Shown: piece by piece, positions 1 through 7,834 of the stretch
Numbering within the stretch: the first letter of the stretch is position 1
How the letters are laid out: each line of letters opens with the position of its first letter
Assembly: GCA_003056425.1 (NCBI GenBank)
Contig: PYVY01000010.1
Span: 1-64,000, forward strand
Direction of reading: 5' to 3'
DNA length: 64,000 nucleotides
Source of the DNA: Alteromonas indica
Lineage (GTDB): Bacteria > Pseudomonadota > Gammaproteobacteria > Enterobacterales > Alteromonadaceae
Position numbers and translations under genes: made by a program
The notes under the pieces: model-generated
Database searches by the model: none
Told to the model about the DNA's origin: nothing
The model's input: only the letters and a program-made list of their open reading frames with translations

Positions 1-58
1 TCTAGTATTCAAAAAACAAAACACTAACAGGCACATAAAAAAATGACCGACAAATTCC

Positions 59-126
59 CTTGGTAATTAGCGATTACGACAGAATCGCTTGGTAATTAAG
101 ATACGACAAAGTCGCTTGGTGTTAAC
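59..126 (+). repeat. Three imperfect tandem ~28-bp repeats
   Basis: CTTGGTAATTA occurs at 59-69 and 88-98, and a diverged copy CTTGGTGTTAAC at 115-126, giving units of 29 and 27 bp. Each unit also contains TACGACA followed by a short TCG. The first unit contains the perfect hairpin AGCGATT/AATCGCT. The block lies outside the transposase gene and may mark sequence flanking or belonging to the IS110 left end. Confidence 0.6.
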
Positions 127-244
127 AGCTTTCATATGGATTCGTCGTCATTTGATCTGACAGATCTGATAATAGAGTAGTATCAATTCTGACAGTCTCT
201 TATGTACGTAATATGGTCATTCAACCTACTTTATTTGAATTAAA

Positions 245-350
245 ATAACTTAGGTTATGTGCTCATTGCATACGAACATTGTACGTAAGTCATTAGATGA
301 TTACCGCTTTACCTTCGATGCAATGAGTTACTTTACTCATAACGAATACT
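245..350 (+). ncRNA. Candidate IS110 bridge RNA (structured leader of the transposase)
   Basis: The non-coding DNA before the transposase can fold into one long nested structure: GTTATG 254-259 with CATAAC 338-343, CTCATTGCAT 262-271 with ATGCAATGAG 318-327, CGAA 273-276 with TTCG 314-317, and GTAAGTCAT 285-293 with ATGATTAC 297-304 capped by TAG. Two asymmetric internal loops remain, at 277-284 against 305-313 and at 260-261 against 328-337. IS110-group elements are known to express a bridge RNA with guide loops from the non-coding end upstream of the recombinase gene, and position and shape match. The RNA ends, the guide sequences and the target are not established. 1-430 holds no gene otherwise. 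Confidence 0.5.
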
Positions 351-430
351 CAGGGCATGCAGTGAACGCCATCCATATTACTTTCGACGAGTAAAGGATA
401 CATAACAAACTTCATATTCAGGAGGTTGTC

Positions 431-1675
431 ATGACTAACTCGTTAGATAAGTTCTCAGTGCTCATTGGCTTGGACTGGGCATCAAAAAAACACGATGTTT
501 GCATTCAAAAAAGCAATACTGATACTCGACAGTTTAAAGTAATAAAGCACTCCCCAGAAGATATTGATGACTGGCTTTGTTCGTTACACAATGAGGTGAA
601 AGGGCCCATTGCTATTGCGGTTGAGCTCTCTAGTGGCCCCATTGTTTACGCATTGCAAAAGTATTCGTATGTCACTGTATTTCCTATTCACGCTGCAACG
701 TTAGCGCGATATCGTCAGGCCATGTTCCCAAGTGGCGCTAAAGATGATCCGTCAGATGCTGAACTGGCGCTAGACCTTATGCTGAAGTATCCAGAGAAGA
801 TAAAACCGCTGAAACCGAGTAGTGATGCGTCCAGAGCGCTCAATCTACTCGTTGAACAGCGGCGCGTGTTGGTGGAAGACAAACGTCGCGCAGTCAATCG
901 CCTTATCAATGCACTCAAGCAATATTATCCGCTACCACTTGCCATGTTCTCACATCGAGGAAGCGACTTATTCTGTGAATTTTTACTTACTTGGCCGACA
1001 TTCAAGCGGTTAAAGCGGGCACGAGAGAAAACCATTAGAGCATTTTTTAGCAAACGTGGCGGAAATGCGGTGGCTAATACGGATAAAAGAATCAAAGCTA
1101 TTAATGATGCCATGGCACTGACTGAAGATAGCAGTGTTATTGAGCCATATAGCTTGTTATCAGTCTCACTTTGCAATCAAATAATCCTTTTGAATAAAAG
1201 CATCAAGGCATACGACGTTAAGATTGACGAACTATTTAATCAAATGCCTGATGCTGATATCTTCGCTTCATTGCCGGGCACTGGACCATGCTTAGCGCCT
1301 CGTTTACTCGCCGCATTTGGCGAGGATAGAAGTCGGTTCTCAAGTGCTCAAGAGATCCAGAACTACGCAGGCCTATCTCCTGTGACAGAGCGAAGCGGAA
1401 ATAAAGAGTGGATCCACTGGCGATGGCAGTGCTCAACATTTATCAGACAAACGTTTGTAGAATGGTCCGCTAAAAGTGTCCACCAATCCTACTGGGCTGG
1501 ATTGTATTACGAAAAACAACGAGCAAAAGGCAAAGCTCATCAGGCAGCTGTCAGAGCTTTAGCGTTTAAATGGGCGAGAATCTTGTTCAAATGTTGGCAA
1601 ACAAAAACGCCTTACAATGAAGCCCGATATTTAAAAGCGTTAAAAGAGAGAAATTCATCTCTTCTAAGCACATAA
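431..1675 (+). CDS. IS110-family transposase (DEDD recombinase)
   Basis: A 414-residue transposase of the IS110 family. The N-terminal RuvC-like domain starts with LIGLDWASKKHDV (first acidic residue D15) and continues with AVELSS and the acidic stretch KDDPSDAELALDL, as expected for the DEDD catalytic set. The C-terminal half has the LPGTGPCLAPRLLAAFGED and NYAGLSPVTERSG signatures of the Transposase_20 domain. A clear Shine-Dalgarno (AGGAGG, 420-425) precedes the ATG. It would excise and insert the element guided by a bridge RNA. It lies directly upstream of an integron cassette cluster, and some IS1111-group relatives are known to target attC sites. Element ends were not identified, since this family lacks ordinary terminal inverted repeats. 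Confidence 0.92.
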   Translation: MTNSLDKFSVLIGLDWASKKHDVCIQKSNTDTRQFKVIKHSPEDIDDWLCSLHNEVKGPIAIAVELSSGPIVYALQKYSYVTVFPIHAATLARYRQAMFPSGAKDDPSDAELALDLMLKYPEKIKPLKPSSDASRALNLLVEQRRVLVEDKRRAVNRLINALKQYYPLPLAMFSHRGSDLFCEFLLTWPTFKRLKRAREKTIRAFFSKRGGNAVANTDKRIKAINDAMALTEDSSVIEPYSLLSVSLCNQIILLNKSIKAYDVKIDELFNQMPDADIFASLPGTGPCLAPRLLAAFGEDRSRFSSAQEIQNYAGLSPVTERSGNKEWIHWRWQCSTFIRQTFVEWSAKSVHQSYWAGLYYEKQRAKGKAHQAAVRALAFKWARILFKCWQTKTPYNEARYLKALKERNSSLLST

Positions 1676-1676
1676 A

Positions 1677-1780
1677 AAGGTTGTTGAATGACTCAGGGCG
1701 TGAAGCGGAAGTTGGCGCATTGATTACTTAATGGAGTCATTGCGCAAATTCCTGACATTCCCACGACTGATCACAACCTT
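1677..1780 (+). repeat. Nested inverted repeats just after the transposase
   Basis: AAGGTTGT at 1677-1684 pairs with ACAACCTT at 1773-1780, and inside it AATGACTC at 1687-1694 pairs with GAGTCATT at 1734-1741. There is no trailing T run, so it is not a normal terminator. It could be part of the right end of the IS, a second structured RNA, or the remnant of an attC site hit by the insertion. Confidence 0.5.
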
Positions 1781-1876
1781 CTGCTTTAAGTGCCATAGCT
1801 GACCAAAGTATTTTCATTGTCGAGAGTTAGATGCCTGTCTAGATATACAGTTGTAGCAACCTTTCCCCTATATTCA

Positions 1877-2045
1877 AGCAAACGACCCAATCGCGCGTTC
1901 TTGCCCTAAGCATAATTAGCCCCAATTATGCGCAACCTTTGTATTCTTTGACTTTCAGTAAATTCGGAATGATGGCACTATGGATAAAAACGAGCTCACG
2001 CTCGGGAGAAAAACGCGCGATTTGGGCACTATTAAATTGTTATGC
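1877..2045 (+). other. Probable long attC-like site (end of an interrupted cassette)
   Basis: CCCAATCGCGCGTT (1887-1900) is complementary to AACGCGCGATTTGGG (2012-2026) with one bulge, and the loop carries smaller hairpins (GCATAATT/AATTATGC; CGAGC/GCTCG). The site ends in GTTATGC at 2039-2045, which fits the R' core of an integron recombination site and is exactly complementary to the R'' of the next site (2513-2519). The R'' of this site itself is unclear. The region 1781-1876 shows no gene. Confidence 0.5.
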
Positions 2046-2060
2046 ATCAAGGAAAGATAA

Positions 2061-2510
2061 ATGGAAGTTTCATTCTTAGCAGAGCAAAGCCATCACTGTA
2101 AGTCGATTGCACAGTGGTATTACGATGAATGGGCTAAGAATTATGACGTCCCGTTCAACGCAGTTCTTGACGACGTGAAAAGTAAATCAAAATCAAAAAA
2201 GGATTTTCCCCTCTGTTTTGTGGCAACAGAGAATAACGAAGCCATTGGCGCTGTCGAACTCAAACTCTATGAAAATAAGCAATACGACTATAAACATTGG
2301 TTAGGTGGTTTATTTGTTCTTCCAAGTTATCGACGCTTGGCTATCGGGAAAGAGTTAATTCAGCTTGCATTAAATCATTCTCAAAAATTGGGTATAGAAG
2401 TCCTTTACTTACAATGTAAGAACGATCACTCGTCTCTATATAGTTCATTTGGATTTACCTGCATCCACTTGCTATCAGACAACACTTGCGTCATGGTTAG
2501 GTCGGTGTAA
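2061..2510 (+). CDS. GNAT-family N-acetyltransferase (integron cassette)
   Basis: A 149-residue single-domain GNAT protein. The acetyl-CoA binding core is visible as GGLFVLPSYRRLAIGKELIQ, where the Arg/Lys-rich turn replaces the usual (Q/R)xxGxG/A loop, followed by the typical beta4-alpha4 segment ending in YSSFGF. It should transfer an acetyl group to a small molecule or protein amine; the substrate cannot be told. The start has a good ribosome site (AAGGAAAG). The gene fills a cassette that begins at TTATGC (2040) and ends with an attC whose R'' touches the stop codon, so it is a mobile, probably promoterless cassette gene. Confidence 0.85.
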   Translation: MEVSFLAEQSHHCKSIAQWYYDEWAKNYDVPFNAVLDDVKSKSKSKKDFPLCFVATENNEAIGAVELKLYENKQYDYKHWLGGLFVLPSYRRLAIGKELIQLALNHSQKLGIEVLYLQCKNDHSSLYSSFGFTCIHLLSDNTCVMVRSV

Positions 2511-2512
2511 AT

Positions 2513-2626
2513 GCATAACAAACCACTGTAGCTGCTCGCAGGCTCGCAGGAACACAAACATGGTGGCTGTGTCACTTCGTTCCGATTATAGCCACCGTAT
2601 TTGTGCCCCTAAGTGGGGTGTTATAT
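2513..2626 (+). other. Integron attC site
   Basis: R'' GCATAAC (2513-2519) is the exact reverse complement of the GTTATGC that starts this cassette, as integron logic requires. The site ends in R' GTTATAT (2620-2626). The arms between them pair imperfectly (GGAACACAAACATGGTGGCT against AGCCACCGTATTTGTGCCCC). Confidence 0.85.
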
Positions 2627-2631
2627 GGCAA

Positions 2632-3039
2632 ATGGATATGCAAACATTTTTCGAATTAGAACAAAAGCTACTTAATGAGCATCATAAGGAATATTGCGCT
2701 TTTACACGTTTATTACTAACAATAAATGTTGCTTGTATAACGATCCTTGGCGCGGTTGAAACTACTAAAAATAGCTTCTACATCATCGCCTTTGTGCTAC
2801 TTGTATTTTCATTGCTTTTTGGGGTTCTGGTACAGCATCGTATTATGATGGGGCCAATATATTCATTGAATATTGCCAAGGAAAGCGTGGCCAAAGCTAA
2901 CGAAACTGGCAGCAATGAACCAATAGAATTACGGCGTGCCCCAACAACCGTTGAAAAACTTTTCTACAGGTTGCAAGCAGGTACATTTGTCTTAGCATTT
3001 TTCGTATTGGCTCTTTACTTCGTAGTTGGAGCCATATAA
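2632..3039 (+). CDS. Small membrane protein in an integron cassette
   Basis: About 135 residues starting at ATG 2632, a few bases after the cassette boundary; an open frame further upstream would run through the attC site and is not credible. The N-terminus is charged (MDMQTFFELEQKLLNEHHKE) and is followed by two adjacent hydrophobic segments (about residues 22-60), a soluble stretch, and a C-terminal hydrophobic segment ending ALYFVVGAI. No catalytic motif is seen and I do not recognise a family. It resembles the short membrane proteins common as cassette cargo. The TAA stop lies inside R'' of the following attC. Confidence 0.7.
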   Translation: MDMQTFFELEQKLLNEHHKEYCAFTRLLLTINVACITILGAVETTKNSFYIIAFVLLVFSLLFGVLVQHRIMMGPIYSLNIAKESVAKANETGSNEPIELRRAPTTVEKLFYRLQAGTFVLAFFVLALYFVVGAI

Positions 3040-3143
3040 CAAACGCATTAACACTTGCTGCGCTCGCTGGGGACAAAAACACGTAGGCTCCCTGCGCTCC
3101 GCTTTGTTTTGTTTTGTAGCCTGCGTGTTTTTGCCCGTTATAC
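3034..3143 (+). other. Integron attC site
   Basis: R'' ATATAAC (3034-3040) is the exact complement of the GTTATAT opening this cassette; R' is GTTATAC (3137-3143). The arms form a long near-perfect stem: GGGGACAAAAACACGTAGGC pairs with GCCTGCGTGTTTTTGCCC. Confidence 0.9.
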
Positions 3144-3150
3144 GGGTGTA

Positions 3151-3687
3151 ATGTTTGGAATAATGAAGTTGCTACCGACACTTGAATCTCAAAGAATTGT
3201 CCTTCGTCCTTACGAGTTAGCTGATGCGCAAAGTGTTCATAGGCTTGCTGGTGATAAAATTATTGCTGAGATGACTGCGAACATACCGCATCCATATGTT
3301 GACGGAATGGCCGAGGAATGGATTTCGAAACATAGTAACTGGTTCAGCGACAGACAAGCAATTGCTCTTGCTATACAACTATCAGAGACAGGGGAGCATA
3401 TTGGAACAATCAGCATCACGCAAATTGAAGGCAAGTCAGGCAATTTAGGTTATTGGGTTGGGGTTCCATACTGGGGAAACGGTTATTGTTCGGAAGCCGC
3501 GTCCTTGATTATTGAGTACGGCTTCCATGAGTATGGTCTAAACCTAATTTATGCGAGGCATTTACCAGAGAACTCTGCCTCAGGAAAAGTCATGACTAAA
3601 AATGGATTCGTATACAAAAAAGAGGTTTTGGTTGGTGATCGCCTACTATTACACTATGAATTGCCCATTAGTAAGTGGCAAAATTAA
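3151..3687 (+). CDS. GNAT-family acetyltransferase, RimJ/RimL type (integron cassette)
   Basis: About 178 residues from ATG 3151 (or 174 from ATG 3163, just upstream of the conserved LPTLESQRIVLRPYE start). The LRPYELADAQSVHRLAGD opening and LGYWVGVPYWGNGYCSEAA motif are typical of the RimJ/RimL branch, which acetylates alpha-amino groups of proteins or small amines. A longer reading frame begins inside the preceding attC and should not be used. The gene starts 8 bp after R' GTTATAC. Unlike the two cassettes before it, its own attC is degenerate. Confidence 0.85.
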   Translation: MFGIMKLLPTLESQRIVLRPYELADAQSVHRLAGDKIIAEMTANIPHPYVDGMAEEWISKHSNWFSDRQAIALAIQLSETGEHIGTISITQIEGKSGNLGYWVGVPYWGNGYCSEAASLIIEYGFHEYGLNLIYARHLPENSASGKVMTKNGFVYKKEVLVGDRLLLHYELPISKWQN

Positions 3688-3736
3688 TAAGCACGGGATT
3701 GGGACTCGTACCTCGCCCCAGTCGTAGGCGTTGACC
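3685..3736 (+). other. Degenerate attC at the end of the first cassette cluster
   Basis: By cassette logic the site after this gene should open with GTATAAC; the sequence reads TTAATAAGC instead. A short imperfect stem (GGGACT / AGTC) and a terminal GTTGACC (3730-3736) remain. The same GTTGA-C is found at the same position relative to a shared tail in the second cassette cluster (12463), which supports calling it the R' end. Confidence 0.45.
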
Positions 3737-3815
3737 CTCCGCTGTTTGTCTGAAGCGGCCTGTCAGATGACATTTCAACCTACACCTGAAAGCGTCAGAT
3801 CAGATATGAGCTACT
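3730..3815 (+). repeat. Cluster-terminal ~80-bp repeat, copy A
   Basis: This aligns without gaps to 12463-12548: GTTGA at the start, GTTTGTCT at offset 14 and GATCAGATATGAG at offset 68 are in register, with roughly 60% identity between them. Both copies directly follow the last attC of a cassette cluster. Function unknown; it may be an array terminus or the start of a gene-less cassette. Confidence 0.7.
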
Positions 3816-3820
3816 ACATT

Positions 3821-5002
3821 TCATAAGATATAATAACCGTTCTTACCCTGCTGCTTCTTCTTATACATTGCGGCATCAGCTTGATTTATAGCATTCTGCG
3901 GACTGATATTCTTTTCTGAAGCTAACGTTATACCAACGCTTACGCTGATACTAATAACACTCCCATCAACATTTATTGGATAGCTGAGCTTGTCTAGCAC
4001 ACGCTGAGTGATAGTCTCAGCCTGATTTTTATTGATCAAGTTTGCCAACATAACTACAAACTCGTCACCGCCCAGCCTACAGACCGCGTCACCGTCTCTG
4101 ACTTCTGCTTTAAGTATTTCAGCCACATACATCAATATCCTGTCACCAGTCGCATGACCGTATAGATCATTAACCTGCTTAAATCCATCAACATCTATAT
4201 ACAAGAGGGCTATTGAAGCTAATTCTGATTTTTGTTCCTGAAAAGTTCGCTCAAGAAGCATGTAGAATGCGTAGCGATTTAAAAGACCTGTAAGCATATC
4301 TGTTTGAGATACTTTTTCTAGCCTCTGAATTTCAACATGTTTTTTCAGTTGTTGGTCATGTCGTATTATAGCGTGCGATATATTTTGTGAGACAAACGTT
4401 AGTAGCTCTACGTCAGATTGATCAAACATGACAGCAGCTTTATAGCTTTGCAACGCCATTACGCCCATCACTTCCTCTTCCACTATTAGAGGGACACCGA
4501 GCCAAGATTGAGCACGTACATTAGTGTTATCGCGCTGCTTTTTTGCGCACATCAATTGCATCTCATCGTAAGACAGAAGCACAGGCTTTTGTCGCTCAAT
4601 TACAAGCTCAGTAAATCTCCGACTTATAGGACGAGTGGGAAAGTCTGAAGGCTGCTCGAATCCCGGGCCCTGCTCATCGCGAAATATCACAAATCTTAAA
4701 AGTTTGGCCTTCGCGTCTACGCGAGCTATATAGAAGTTAGTGGTATCGATAATCTGCGATAAAACTGAGTGTATTCCTTCATACATTTCATCTACATCAA
4801 GATTGGTATCATGTGAAAGCTCAGAAATTTGATACATAACGCTTAGCACATTTTTCATTCTCTGTGCTTCGATTGCTGAATTTTTCGCTTTCTCAATATG
4901 GACTTGCAGCGCGGTCTCTTTGTCTCTAGCTCCGTTTCTGTAGCCTTCCTGATAGGCTTGTTGATAATCACCTGAAGGCTCGTAGGCCATTACCCTTTTC
5001 AT
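3821..5002 (-). CDS. GAF-GGDEF diguanylate cyclase
   Basis: A 393-residue soluble protein: short charged N-terminus with a coiled segment (about 28-50), a GAF sensor domain (about 50-215) and a C-terminal GGDEF domain. The catalytic motif RLGGDEF (309-315) is intact, and RDGD at 302-305 lies five residues before GGDEF, matching the RxxD allosteric inhibition site. It should make cyclic di-GMP from GTP and be subject to product inhibition. No EAL domain and no membrane segment are present. The gene lies convergent to the preceding cassettes and is not itself in a cassette. SXT/R391-type mobile elements are known to carry diguanylate cyclases, so island cargo of this kind has precedent. Confidence 0.93.
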   Translation of the reverse strand: MKRVMAYEPSGDYQQAYQEGYRNGARDKETALQVHIEKAKNSAIEAQRMKNVLSVMYQISELSHDTNLDVDEMYEGIHSVLSQIIDTTNFYIARVDAKAKLLRFVIFRDEQGPGFEQPSDFPTRPISRRFTELVIERQKPVLLSYDEMQLMCAKKQRDNTNVRAQSWLGVPLIVEEEVMGVMALQSYKAAVMFDQSDVELLTFVSQNISHAIIRHDQQLKKHVEIQRLEKVSQTDMLTGLLNRYAFYMLLERTFQEQKSELASIALLYIDVDGFKQVNDLYGHATGDRILMYVAEILKAEVRDGDAVCRLGGDEFVVMLANLINKNQAETITQRVLDKLSYPINVDGSVISISVSVGITLASEKNISPQNAINQADAAMYKKKQQGKNGYYIL

Positions 5003-5722
5003 ACTTCTTACTATCTCTGTACTGAACTGTTACAGACTAATCATATAAGAAACTTGTAAATACATCAGCCCCCCTTTGAGACATGAAGGTGTACTATAGC
5101 GCACATGGAGAATGACCTTTCTAGAATGATGATAGCCGCTCCCATCGACTAATCGATGGGATATTTCTAAACTGGGTATATAAAACGACCGATTTGATAC
5201 GGATGAGCATTATCCGATTCTATATTGACGAGTGTGGACCGATTCGGTACGGCTGGGAGGATGTCCAAATAGCCGAATCTGGGCCAGCTCGCTATGAAAA
5301 CATGTAGTTCGTATTATTAATCCATAAATGAAATCGGCTTTTTGTATAACTCAAGATTTTTTGACGTATCCATGCTTCCCCTTCTCCTGCTTCAACTCTT
5401 ATGTTCAATCGTGTCCCTCAACTTCACGGATATCAGTGCAAAAGTTTTTTCACACTAACTTCATTAGTAATGCGCCGGAGGTCCAGTAGCCTTGCATAAC
5501 AACTCTGTTTGAAGAAAAAACAGCGTGAAATAAACACAACTAAAAAAACGCACTACTACTGATTGCCAACCCTCTAGATAAATCTTAGAGAAGCTCATAA
5601 AAGTAAATAAAACGACCGTTTTTTTGCCTTGGAGACACCCCCCCAAAAGTACTACGATAACCTTGCTTTAAAGTAAATAAACCCGTAAAGTTATCTACGT
5701 AAATAAAAGGTACCTTTACTGT
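5003..5722. other. 720-bp gene-free stretch with palindrome and repeats
   Basis: No convincing gene in any frame. It contains the perfect palindrome CCCATCGA/TCGATGGG (5141-5160, 4-bp loop), a direct repeat of about 20 bp (GACCGATT-G-TACGG-TG-G, 5187-5206 and 5237-5256, exactly 50 bp apart), three GTAAATAAA words (near 5600, 5672 and 5699), and the 12-bp palindrome AAAGGTACCTTT just before the resolvase start. Sites for the resolvase or promoters for the flanking genes are possible. Confidence 0.5.
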
Positions 5723-6274
5723 ATGAAAATTGGCTATGCAAGAGTTAGTACTGGTGATCAGTCGCAAGATGCTCAGCTGGACGCATTAAAAAGCGCAGGT
5801 TGCGAAAGGCTTTATCGAGAAAGTTATAGTGGTAAATCTAGGAATCGGCCTGAACTTGACCGCATGATCGAAGCGTTGAGAGAGGGTGATATCGTAGTCG
5901 TCCAGCGATTAGATCGCTTGGGTAGAAGCTTGAAGGATCTCATCGAACTTTTAGATGGTTTTAAGCAGCTTGGAGTGCAGTTCATCTCCCTCAACGAAAA
6001 CATTGATACGACTACCGCCATAGGTGAATTAGCTTTTCATATGATAGGGTCGATCGCTCAATTTGAACGACGGCTAATCTCCGAACGAACGAAGGCTGGA
6101 CTTGATGCCGCGCGAGCGCGGGGAAGAAAAGGTGGCCGCAGAGTGAAATTATCGACCGCTGATATCAAGAAAGCAAAAGCAATGTTAAGTGACCCTTATA
6201 TGACAAAGGCTGAAATAGCTACACACTTCAAAGTGAGTCGTCCAACTTTGAACAAATGGTTGAATGAAAGCTAA
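5723..6274 (+). CDS. Serine recombinase (resolvase/invertase family)
   Basis: A complete 183-residue small serine recombinase. The catalytic serine is S9 in IGYARVST, followed by the conserved VQRLDRLGRSLKDL block (about 60-73) and the long helix E (about 98-125), and a C-terminal helix-turn-helix ending FKVSRPTLNKWL. It would resolve cointegrates or invert DNA at its own res site. No partner transposase of the Tn3 type is present nearby, so it may act alone on the island or be a remnant of a lost transposon. The 12-bp palindrome 5708-5719 is close to its start and could belong to a res site or operator. Confidence 0.93.
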   Translation: MKIGYARVSTGDQSQDAQLDALKSAGCERLYRESYSGKSRNRPELDRMIEALREGDIVVVQRLDRLGRSLKDLIELLDGFKQLGVQFISLNENIDTTTAIGELAFHMIGSIAQFERRLISERTKAGLDAARARGRKGGRRVKLSTADIKKAKAMLSDPYMTKAEIATHFKVSRPTLNKWLNES

Positions 6275-6428
6275 ATGAGCGAGAGCAGTCCCGTTGGAAG
6301 ATACTAAAACTCACCTGCGCCTGCTATCCAAATACTAATCTGTCGTGCGAAAATTTTTACAGTTTGTATATAAAAGCTTTGAAAGGTTTCTTTGCTGTCT
6401 AAATATACAGTAAAAGATGTAGACATAA

Positions 6429-6467
6429 TGGGTCAAAAATGTGATAGTGGGTCACACATTTGACCCA
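6429..6467 (+). promoter_or_regulatory. Operator-like inverted repeat at the methyltransferase start
   Basis: TGGGTCAAAAATGTGA (6429-6444) and TCACACATTTGACCCA (6452-6467) are complementary in 14 of 16 positions with a 7-bp spacer. The most upstream start (GTG 6441) lies inside the left arm without a ribosome site, while TTG 6480 has GAGAAAG upstream. If TTG 6480 is used, the palindrome is a normal 5'-leader operator. Several cytosine methyltransferases with an N-terminal DNA-binding extension repress their own promoter, so autoregulation is a reasonable inference. Confidence 0.6.
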
Positions 6468-7832
6468 GAGAAAGTCGCGTTGAAAGAATATACAGATATC
6501 GAGTTACTGACTAAATTATTAGAGGTTTACGATCAGAAGCAAATATCGGAACATCTGAATGAGTTGTCTAGCCAGCGCTGGTGTAGGGAAACGATCAATC
6601 GCTGGATTAAAGGAAACGCCACGCCCCACTTTACTCACCAAGAATTCAAGCATCTTCTTGAGTTACTACCTAAACAGAAAATTACACCTGAAAATTGTGA
6701 ATTCCGATTTATTGATTTATTTGCGGGGATTGGTGGTATCAGAAAGGGGTTCGAAGATGAAGGTGGGTTATGTGTATTTACTAGCGAATGGAATAAATAT
6801 GCTGTAAAGACCTACAAAGCTAACTTTGCTTGTGATGAGTCTCTTCATAAGTTTAACCACGACATCAGAGATGTGACATTGTCTTCCGATGATACTGTCG
6901 ATGAAGAAATTGCTTACCAAAATATTGATAGAATAATTCCTGATCATGATGTATTGCTCGCTGGCTTTCCGTGCCAACCTTTTTCAATTGCTGGGGTTTC
7001 TAAAAAGAACTCGTTGGGCAAAGCTCATGGTTTTGAGTGTTCTACTCAAGGAACGCTATTTTTCGATGTCGCCAGAATAATTGCGGCCAAAAAGCCAAAT
7101 GCTTTCGTTTTAGAAAATGTAAAGAATCTAAAGAGCCATGATAAAGGCAAGACGTTCAAAGTCATAATGGAAACATTAGATGAGCTTGGTTATTTTGTTG
7201 CTGATAGTAGTGGTAGCGGAAGCCAAGATCCTAAGATCATTGACGGGCAGCACTTTTTACCACAGCACCGTGAGCGAATCGTGCTGGTTGGGTTTAAGAA
7301 GAGCTTAGGAGTTCATCATAATTTTTCACTTAAAAAAGTCAGAGAATTCATGCCAGAGACCATTCCAACATTAGGTAGTTTGCTTGATTCGTCTGTCGAT
7401 GAAAAATATGTGTTGACCCCTAAACTTTGGAAATACCTTTATGACTATGCAGCTAAGCATAAAGCAAAAGGTAACGGCTTTGGCTTCGGGCTAGTAAATG
7501 AAAACTCAATCACAAGAACTTTATCGGCTAGGTATTACAAAGATGGCTCTGAAATATTAATTGACCGAGGTTGGGACTTTTCTAAGAGCTTCGAAGATGA
7601 GGAAAACATCGGGAACCGTCCTCGTCGACTCACTCCCGTAGAGTGCTCGAGATTAATGGGGTTCTCGAAACCCGGAGAAGCTACATTCAAAATCCCAGTA
7701 TCTGATACGCAAGCCTATAAGCAATTCGGAAACTCTGTCGTTGTTCCAGTGTTTCAGGCAGTTGCAAAGGCGATGAAATCTAGAATCATTGCAGCCCATA
7801 AAGCTAATCACAATTCAAAGTCAGTCGCTTAA
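6441..7832 (+). CDS. dcm: DNA (cytosine-5) methyltransferase, Dcm-like (predicted CCWGG)
   Basis: 463 residues (450 if translation starts at TTG 6480), highly similar in order and wording to E. coli Dcm. An N-terminal extension (about 20-85) has a possible helix-turn-helix. Catalytic motifs follow: [10 protein letters not shown] (90-99, AdoMet binding), GFPCQPFS with catalytic C178, ENVKNL (225-230), QHRERI (274-279), then [14 protein letters not shown] and [10 protein letters not shown]. The close match to Dcm through the target-recognition region ([18 protein letters not shown]) predicts methylation of the inner cytosine in CCWGG. It heads an operon with vsr and an EcoRII-like endonuclease and should protect host DNA from the latter. 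Regulation by the overlapping palindrome is likely. Confidence 0.93.
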   Translation: MIVGHTFDPEKVALKEYTDIELLTKLLEVYDQKQISEHLNELSSQRWCRETINRWIKGNATPHFTHQEFKHLLELLPKQKITPENCEFRFIDLFAGIGGIRKGFEDEGGLCVFTSEWNKYAVKTYKANFACDESLHKFNHDIRDVTLSSDDTVDEEIAYQNIDRIIPDHDVLLAGFPCQPFSIAGVSKKNSLGKAHGFECSTQGTLFFDVARIIAAKKPNAFVLENVKNLKSHDKGKTFKVIMETLDELGYFVADSSGSGSQDPKIIDGQHFLPQHRERIVLVGFKKSLGVHHNFSLKKVREFMPETIPTLGSLLDSSVDEKYVLTPKLWKYLYDYAAKHKAKGNGFGFGLVNENSITRTLSARYYKDGSEILIDRGWDFSKSFEDEENIGNRPRRLTPVECSRLMGFSKPGEATFKIPVSDTQAYKQFGNSVVVPVFQAVAKAMKSRIIAAHKANHNSKSVA

Positions 7833-7834
7833 GT

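Noticed and set aside
715..1439. Several minus-strand and alternate frames inside the IS110 transposase
   Set aside because: They are shadows of the transposase and show no family signature.
2449..2631. Extended N-terminus of the cassette membrane protein
   Set aside because: It would read through the attC site and the end of the preceding gene; ATG 2632 is the credible start.
5723..6274. Tn3-family transposon
   Set aside because: Only the resolvase is present; no Tn3 transposase or 38-bp terminal repeats were found in the window.
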